Positions 58,753 through 64,000 of a DNA stretch of 64,000 bases are shown here, piece by piece. The stretch comes from Berberis thunbergii (lineage: Eukaryota > Streptophyta > Magnoliopsida > Ranunculales > Berberidaceae): assembly GCA_003290165.1 (NCBI GenBank), contig QNQO01001820.1, positions 62,001 to 126,000 of the forward strand. The letters run 5' to 3'. A model generated the notes under the pieces. The model was not told the origin of the DNA, did not search any database, and saw only the letters and a program-made list of their open reading frames with translations. The position numbers were made by a program, and so were the translations under genes. Position 1 is the first letter of the stretch; every line of letters begins with the position of its first letter.

Positions 58753-59537
58753 AAAAGGTAGCATTGAGTGCAACTATCTATTACATATGGATTGAACAAA
58801 ACGCGCGACTATACCAGCAGCAGCATTGAGCTAGTCAAGCGGATCTATGATGACGTTAGGCTCAAATACTCTAGTGCCGAGCTAGTTGTTGATGACACTG
58901 CAGCCAACAGACAGATGTTTGGGCGATGGCAACTCGACCCACAATTTAGGACTCGGACCCTGATCATGTGCTCTTGGAAGAAGCCTCCAACTGGCTGGTA
59001 CAAGCTCAATTCTGATGGCTCGTTAAAAGATAACTCGGAAGGCTATGGTGTAGTCATTAGGGATGATCAAGGTCATGTGGTGGCTACTTGCACCGGCTCG
59101 AGTGTGGGTCAGTCTATAATTAAACATGAACTTCAAGGAGTTGAGGCAGGGCTGCAACTAGCCACGCTAAAAGGCTTTAATAAGTTAGCAATTAGCACGG
59201 ATTCCATCTTAGTGCGTGATTACTTGATGAAAGCGTGGCAGAATGCATGGAATTTGCGACACATCATTACTAAGATTAGAAGACTGCTGGCCACACTGGA
59301 AGAATTCACTATTACCCACGAGTATAGAGAAACTAATAGAGTCGCGGACAGACTTGCTAGCCTTCACCCAAGCTTGAAATTTCTTGAAGTTACACTGAGC
59401 TCGTTTGCACAAGATTTGAAAGATATTGTACATGAGGATAGATCTGGAACTATTTACACTCGAATGTAACTTCACTTTTTTTTTTTTTTTTCAGGTTTGG
59501 GGATCCTAAATAACCCCCGCTCGCTTTCCAAAAAAAA
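58753..59537 (+). mobile_element. 5'-truncated LINE insertion with RNase H domain
   Basis: The direct repeat ACATTTAAAGA lies at 58742-58752 and again at 59538-59548, right after a poly(A) run: a textbook target-primed insertion. The inserted 0.8 kb starts within the end of ORF2 (LSATIYYIWIEQNARLYQQQ). After a frame change it carries an RNase H-like domain (58840-59469): GWYKLNSDGSLKDNSEGYGV, HELQGVEAGLQLA, STDSI, and the YRETNRVADRLASLHP end. Its 3' terminus GGGATCCTAAATAACC...GCTCGCTTTCC matches that of the minus-strand copy at 54489-54535, so both are one family. The 233-codon ORF is the longest RNase H-like frame in the window but is only a fragment. Confidence 0.85.
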
Positions 59538-59549
59538 ACATTTAAAGAG

Positions 59550-60500
59550 GAGAACCTCTAGGAGTAGTATTCCCTGATAATAATGCGGATTTCATAACCC
59601 CATTCGATCGTAAAAACAATTGCTTCACTGATTTGTGAATCTCCCCTATCCTCCATTGATAATTCTCTCCAACACTTTACTGAACTACCCAAACACCCAC
59701 TCACAAACATCACTTAAACCGTTAAAATCAACCTGAAAACACTGCGTTTCACACTTGAAAACACCTACACAAAACTGACAAAAGTTCTTGACTTTACTGA
59801 TCCAACAAACAAGTAATTACTGTAATTGATCAATAAAACTAATTCTGAGATGCCCATTTAGTTGTTTCTTTAGGAACAGTTAATTTAGCAATAAATGAAC
59901 AATCTTTGAGACTCAAGAACTACAGAAGATCAAAACTGAAGAAGTAAGTGTTGTTTCCTACTGATTCAAAAACCCCATTTTGTTTTTTCATTCATTGTTC
60001 ATCCATGTTTAGTTTTCACTGCAATTTCAACTTTGTCTTCCTGGACAATAACAATAACAATAACAATAATAATAGGGGTTCCCAGTATGTGTGTTTTTAC
60101 TTCCTACAACAATTATTTTGAGACAGTATATTGTGAAACCATCTTGGCATGAAAGGGGTTCTAAAACTCAACAATAAATACGTTGGCAAGACCATCACAG
60201 ACTACAACTACAAAATGGATTTTCACAAAACACAAAAATCACCAAAAAAAAACCCAAAAATCTAAGTTTGGGTACCAAAAAAAATCAACTTCAACCGAGA
60301 ATGCTAAAAATGATACAAATTCAAATAGATGCTAAAGATTGCACATCAGAGCTTCGGTACAAAATACCTTGCCAATTCGTCACCAACCGCTCAAATCGCA
60401 GTATATAGATCATATACAATAGACACAATGAAACAAATTGAATTAGTGAGAGATGAGAACAATAGAAAAGAAGAAGAGACAAAGAAAGAGGGATCAGGTA
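59550..60500. other. Intergenic AT-rich DNA
   Basis: No gene recognised. An (ATAACA)n/(ATA)n microsatellite lies at 60047-60074. Confidence 0.4.
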
Positions 60501-60930
60501 AACCTGGAGCAGGGAGATGAGATCACAGAGGAGGAGAGGAGATCGCGGAGATGAGAGATCTTCGAAAGAGGTGAGATCGAGCCTCTGATGCGATGGGGAT
60601 CAAAAGATCTTTGATCATCCCTTCACAGAAACGAGGAGAAAGAGATAGTTGTGAGTCTCTGATGCGATGGAGTCTTCGCGGAGATGAGAGGTCTTTGATC
60701 AGCCCTTTCACAGAGACGAGGAGAAAGAGATCTTCGTGAGTCTCTGATGCTGGAGATGAGGAGGTCTTCAATGGAGATCTGATGCCGGAGAGAGACGAGG
60801 AGATCTGATGTTGGACATAGACGAGGAGAAAGAGATCTTCAATGGAGAAAGACATCTTCAATGGAGGTCTTCCATGGAGATCCGATGCAGGAGAGAGACG
60901 AGGAGCGAGAGGTTTTGTGTCCCGTGAATC
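60501..60930. repeat. Imperfect GAGATC-rich tandem repeats
   Basis: A unit of roughly 90 bp containing TTTGATCA, CCCTT(T)CACAGA and ACGAGGAGAAAGAGAT appears at about 60610-60645 and 60696-60735, with shorter pieces (GAGTCTCTGATGC, AGATCTTCAATGGAG) repeated to 60870. The long open frames on both strands come from this repetition and are not credible genes. Confidence 0.5.
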
Positions 60931-61189
60931 GTATTCCCAGTGTGAGTGAGGTGTCCGATTCCCACCACTGGTGGGAGTCTATGGCACGTGCTGACATCCC
61001 TCACCCACCAATAAAATCTCAAACAAACACCCAAAATGTTATTCTAAGTATTCCCATGGAATGGGTGCAACCAAACACACCCTTAAGTTAATAAACTGCC
61101 TAACCCCCCTTCACACTGGAGTGTTTTTCCAAAAAAAAAAAAAAAAACATCTAGTCTTTTTACCAAATCTATCTTACATTTCAAAGTGG

Positions 61190-61360
61190 GTTTTTACTGT
61201 TCATAAATAGTAAAATGAGTCTATTTGTCCTACGTGTCAATTTTATCTTAATGGCAGAAGTTAAGTGAAAAATAATTGAAACCGATGCTTTCCTCAATCT
61301 CTCCCTCTTCCTTCCCTCTCCCTCTCATCCTCTTCCTGTCCCTCTCCCTCTCCCTCTCAT
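61190..61360 (+). repeat. Second copy of the repeat at the left window edge
   Basis: Blocks TTACTGTTCATAAATAGTAA, TTTGTCCTACGTG, ATGGCAGAAGTTAAGTG and then CT-rich DNA match 215-1 read on the minus strand. The palindromic start and the following (CCCTCT)n stretch look like the beginning of a transposon-borne transcription unit, but this is inference. Confidence 0.5.
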
Positions 61361-61382
61361 CAGCCTGAAGGAGATCTCGTAG

Positions 61383-61545
61383 CCTCTCGCAGGCCTTTGC
61401 AGAGCCCCTTCTCGCAGCCCCTCGCAGAGCCCCTTCTCGGAGGTGTTCTTCAGCCCTCTCGAAGCCCTCGCCGAGCCCCTTCTCGGAGGTGTTCTTCAAC
61501 CCCTTCTCGGAGGTGTTCTTCAGCCCCTTCACGGAGATGTTTTTT
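61383..61545. repeat. Minisatellite, units built on CCCCTTCTCGGAGGTGTTCT
   Basis: Units of about 27 bp, each with CCCCTTCTCG and GAGGTGTTCTTCA, repeat imperfectly, with variants CCCCTTCTCGCAGCCCCTCG. In-frame reading on both strands gives repeats such as PSRRCSSTPSRRCSS or SEKGLKNTSEKGLKN, which are artefacts of the tandem array. Confidence 0.65.
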
Positions 61546-61811
61546 TCTCCCTTTTCCCCCAAAGCTCTTCTACCTCTTTCTCGCAAGGTTTCCCTTTTTA
61601 CTCCATAGTGATCCGTCGTCTCCCTCTTCTCCATCTTCTTCTTCTCCACAGGGCTCTCTTCTTCCTCTCTCACTCCCATAGAGATCCTTCATCCCTCTCT
61701 ATCGAGTTCAAGTTAGCAAGTGAAAATGTGAGTAATTTTGGGTTTTTAGTTGTTTTAAGAAATACCCATTTGTTTGATTGTTGTTTTGATGAATTGTTTG
61801 GTGGTCTTCAG

Positions 61812-61903
61812 TTTTCTCCACAACCACCGATGACGCAAATAGCAACAACTCCTACGAAGATATTCGAAAGCAACGCCTCCAAGAGAACAAGCGGAGATTT
61901 GAG
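61812..61903 (+). pseudogene. Possible captured exon from a B3-domain-type plant gene
   Basis: Between an acceptor-like TTCAG (61807-61811) and a donor-like GAG|GTCAGC, the frame encodes ...NNSYEDIRKQRLQENKRRFE. The YEDIRKQRLQENKRR pattern is typical of the N-terminal part of certain plant B3-domain proteins. No B3 domain or following exon is seen downstream, so I read it as a gene fragment, perhaps carried by the repeat that starts at 61190. It could instead be the first exon of a gene with a very long intron running out of the window. Confidence 0.35.
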
Positions 61904-61929
61904 GTCAGCTTTCATCGTTTAACGAAACC

Positions 61930-63345
61930 CTTTCTTTATTTCTTTAAGTTCTATCAGTTGAAAAAAGATCATTTTTTCTTCAATAACAGATTTCGGTATC
62001 GATTTCTTGCAAGTTTTTGTAGTTTAATAAGCTGAAATCAGTATTTTAGGTGTCTAGGGTTTGTTTGTTCACTCTCCACATGCATACATTGTTGTTCTTG
62101 AGCTCCCTTTGCACTATGAGCTCCCCTTCACTTTGTTTATATTGCTTTAATTTGGGTTTTATTGTAATGGGTTGTTTTTGTTTTTTGATTTTTGGTTGTG
62201 TGTTGGTTGGTTGATTGATTAAGTGATTGATCAATATTTTTTTCTCAATGCCATGTTCTTGAATCTGTATTTGACTAGGGCATCTAGGGCTGAGGCTTGA
62301 GTGCATGATTCAAAGAGGGTTGTGTTCATGAACAGAGTCGTGAAGATAGAATGTACTATGAGGTAGTGCCAACGGCACGGGTATTACCCTAGTTAATTAC
62401 ATAGGAGATACATCCCCATCTGTGAGACATGTAAACTACGCACTGAAATTTTGGAGTGGACCAGATTTTAATCAAATCAGTAACTCGATGCCAACAAAGA
62501 TTAATTAGAACTATGATATCATATGCCACAAGCCTTACAAATGAATGAGGAGTGCAGCACAAAAGTTTCCCACAAGGTTATCCACCCTGGTACTACTCCT
62601 GCCCAACTACCCTTATGCGAAGTTCTGATGAAAGTCAGATCACACCAAAAGTTAAATCAATGAAAGTAGTAGAAATTCATACAAAGTAAATGGTTTACAA
62701 TGTTCCAACCATGTTATTCATAACCTTTAGTTTAAACTACCCGTTGAGCTACCAACAACCCTCAAATTAAAATGGATGAAAATAGTCTTTTTTTAGTTCA
62801 AATACTATATCTCAGAGAGAGGGATAAAACACCACTACAAGGCCTATACTAATCTCACAATAGCATTAGGCAAGTTAAATACATTTTTATTTTTTGAGTG
62901 GTTGTGGCAATGCTGCACAGACTCGGATACGCATGTCGTGTCGAATACGGATACGACACGGCGACTTGGCAATTTTCAAAAAAATAAGACTCGACGACAC
63001 GATCAAACTTATTTTTTAATATATATTTTTTGTAACTCATATGAACATAAAATCATAAATAATACTATTGAACAATCCAAATATTCAAATTCGTTCATTC
63101 AAAATTACAAATGCATCATAAAGCATAAAGCTCAAATCATACTCATAAAGCATAAGCAACACACAAGAGAACCCTTCCCTCACCTAGGCGATGTGAGACT
63201 ATAATCTCCACTTAGTAGCTCACCCAACCCCTATTGGGATCCACAGGCCTGTTGGGCTTCGCCATCAATGACATTTTCCTCACCCTCCCCTTCAGGTTCG
63301 CCCACAGAAGGGTATCACATCAGTGCATTAGAGGGTTGTGGTGAC
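61930..63345. other. Intergenic DNA with transposon scraps
   Basis: At 62920-63010 a GACTCGGATACG / TGTCGTGTCGAATACGG / ACGACACGGCGAC block resembles a common plant MITE end. Bases 62683-62745 recur as a direct repeat at 63613-63677 (AATGTTCCAACCAT, CCTTTAGTTTAAACTACC). No gene was recognised. Confidence 0.4.
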
Positions 63346-63349
63346 CAGA

Positions 63350-63512
63350 AACTATAATTCTAGAGAACCGAGCCGGACAAGCCATGCCTGCATCAGGCTT
63401 GGCCCAATACCGTCCATCATCCTAAAGATGTGCATCTCGAGGATGATGGACGGTATTGGGCCAAGCCTAGCGCGGGTCTGGCTCGCCCGACTTGTCTCTC
63501 TAGAAAAGTTCG
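63350..63512. repeat. Palindromic MITE (hairpin with about 65-bp arms)
   Basis: The left arm (63358-63422) and right arm (63437-63503) are near-perfect inverted copies. The inner parts CTTGGCCCAATACCGTCCAT and ATGGACGGTATTGGGCCAAG pair exactly, as do CATCATCCT/AGGATGATG; the outer parts pair with a few mismatches and both end in CTCTAGA-like sequence. The loop is about 14 nt. It has no coding capacity and is probably a short foldback transposon. Confidence 0.75.
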
Positions 63513-63834
63513 ACAAAAAATTCATCATTTGTACTTTTCATTTCCTTTCTTAGTTCTCGAGGATCTTCGAAAACAAAAACTAAAATCTTCGGTGCAAGCA
63601 TTTGGAAACTTTATAGAAAATAAATGCTGTCCAATGTTCCAACCATTTTATTCATACCCTTTAGTTTAAACTACCCCTTGACTGCATACTACACGTGCTT
63701 ACAATATTATTTTTAGTATTACAATTGAATTTAGCATTCAAGAGAAGGTTTAGATTTAAAATTTCTAGGTGACCTCACACTAAAGCTACAATTATGAACA
63801 CAAGCCACATACATGTCCAAATTCAGTTTTCTAA

Positions 63835-64000
63835 GTTTCTTAATAAACCTTCATAAAAATAATGAATCAACATAAGCACTGAGAAAATGTTGAACACTTA
63901 AGAATGAATCTGAAGATGACCAAGTTTCAGTTTTTCGCAGTGAAAAGTTTTATTTCGTGATTTTGATAGAAATCCTGACATAAACCTTGAACTCTATTCT
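63835..64000 (-). repeat. Dispersed repeat shared with a phototropin intron
   Basis: Read on the minus strand from 64000, the text AGAGTTCAAGGTTTATGTCA, AACTTTTCACTG, GAAAAACTGAAAC and CTTATGTTGATTCA is matched in the same order on the plus strand at 30483-30650, inside the third coding intron of the phototropin gene. The copy runs off the right edge. Class unknown. Confidence 0.55.

Noticed and set aside
60523..60861. 112-codon ORF on the minus strand
   Set aside because: Its repeats come from the GAGATC-rich tandem array; no independent evidence for a protein.
61248..61922. Overlapping ORFs of 143 and 159 codons over the minisatellite
   Set aside because: The repeated peptide is a direct reading of the 27-bp tandem units in both orientations.

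Overview
This is nuclear DNA from a flowering plant, most likely a eudicot. The evidence is genes split into many short exons with GT/AG introns, AT-rich introns, chloroplast-targeted and light-signalling proteins, and many plant-type transposable elements (hAT and Mutator-like MITEs, LINEs, short LTR elements). Five protein-coding genes can be traced exon by exon. I cannot name the species.

Layout. 1-2296: MITE-rich intergenic DNA. 2297-5032 (minus): a MOS11-like mRNA-export/RNA-binding protein in 5 exons. 5033-6841: divergent intergenic region with a hAT-type element. 6842-17176 (plus): a chloroplast TERC-family thylakoid membrane protein in 14 coding exons, with a second hAT-type element inside intron 4. 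17177-22669: a small LTR element with a Mutator-like MITE nested in it, then a decayed RTE-type LINE. 22670-32870 (minus): phototropin 1 in 22 coding exons, plus a 5' UTR exon at about 34171-34550. 34560-41830: gene-poor DNA with another hAT-type element and a perfect short hairpin. 41834-44346 and 46900-48997 (plus): a tandem pair of lambda-class glutathione S-transferases, separated by a SINE-like piece and a LINE remnant. 49000-64000: no intact gene; it holds a large inverted repeat, a 2-kb terminal-inverted-repeat element, two opposed LINE copies, minisatellites, a possible captured B3-type exon and a palindromic MITE.

Two genes carry clear lesions as read here. The phototropin frame is shifted by one missing base in the linker between LOV1 and LOV2, although every other exon is intact and in phase. 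The second GST copy has an in-frame stop in its penultimate exon. Either could be a real allele or a base-calling error.

The genes do not form a pathway. They are an ordinary plant neighbourhood: nuclear mRNA export (MOS11), thylakoid biogenesis (TERC), blue-light sensing (PHOT1) and thiol metabolism (GSTL). I found no convincing new multi-gene system. The most unusual content is the structural DNA: inverted repeats able to fold into long hairpins, and transposon families that recur across the window in opposite orientations.
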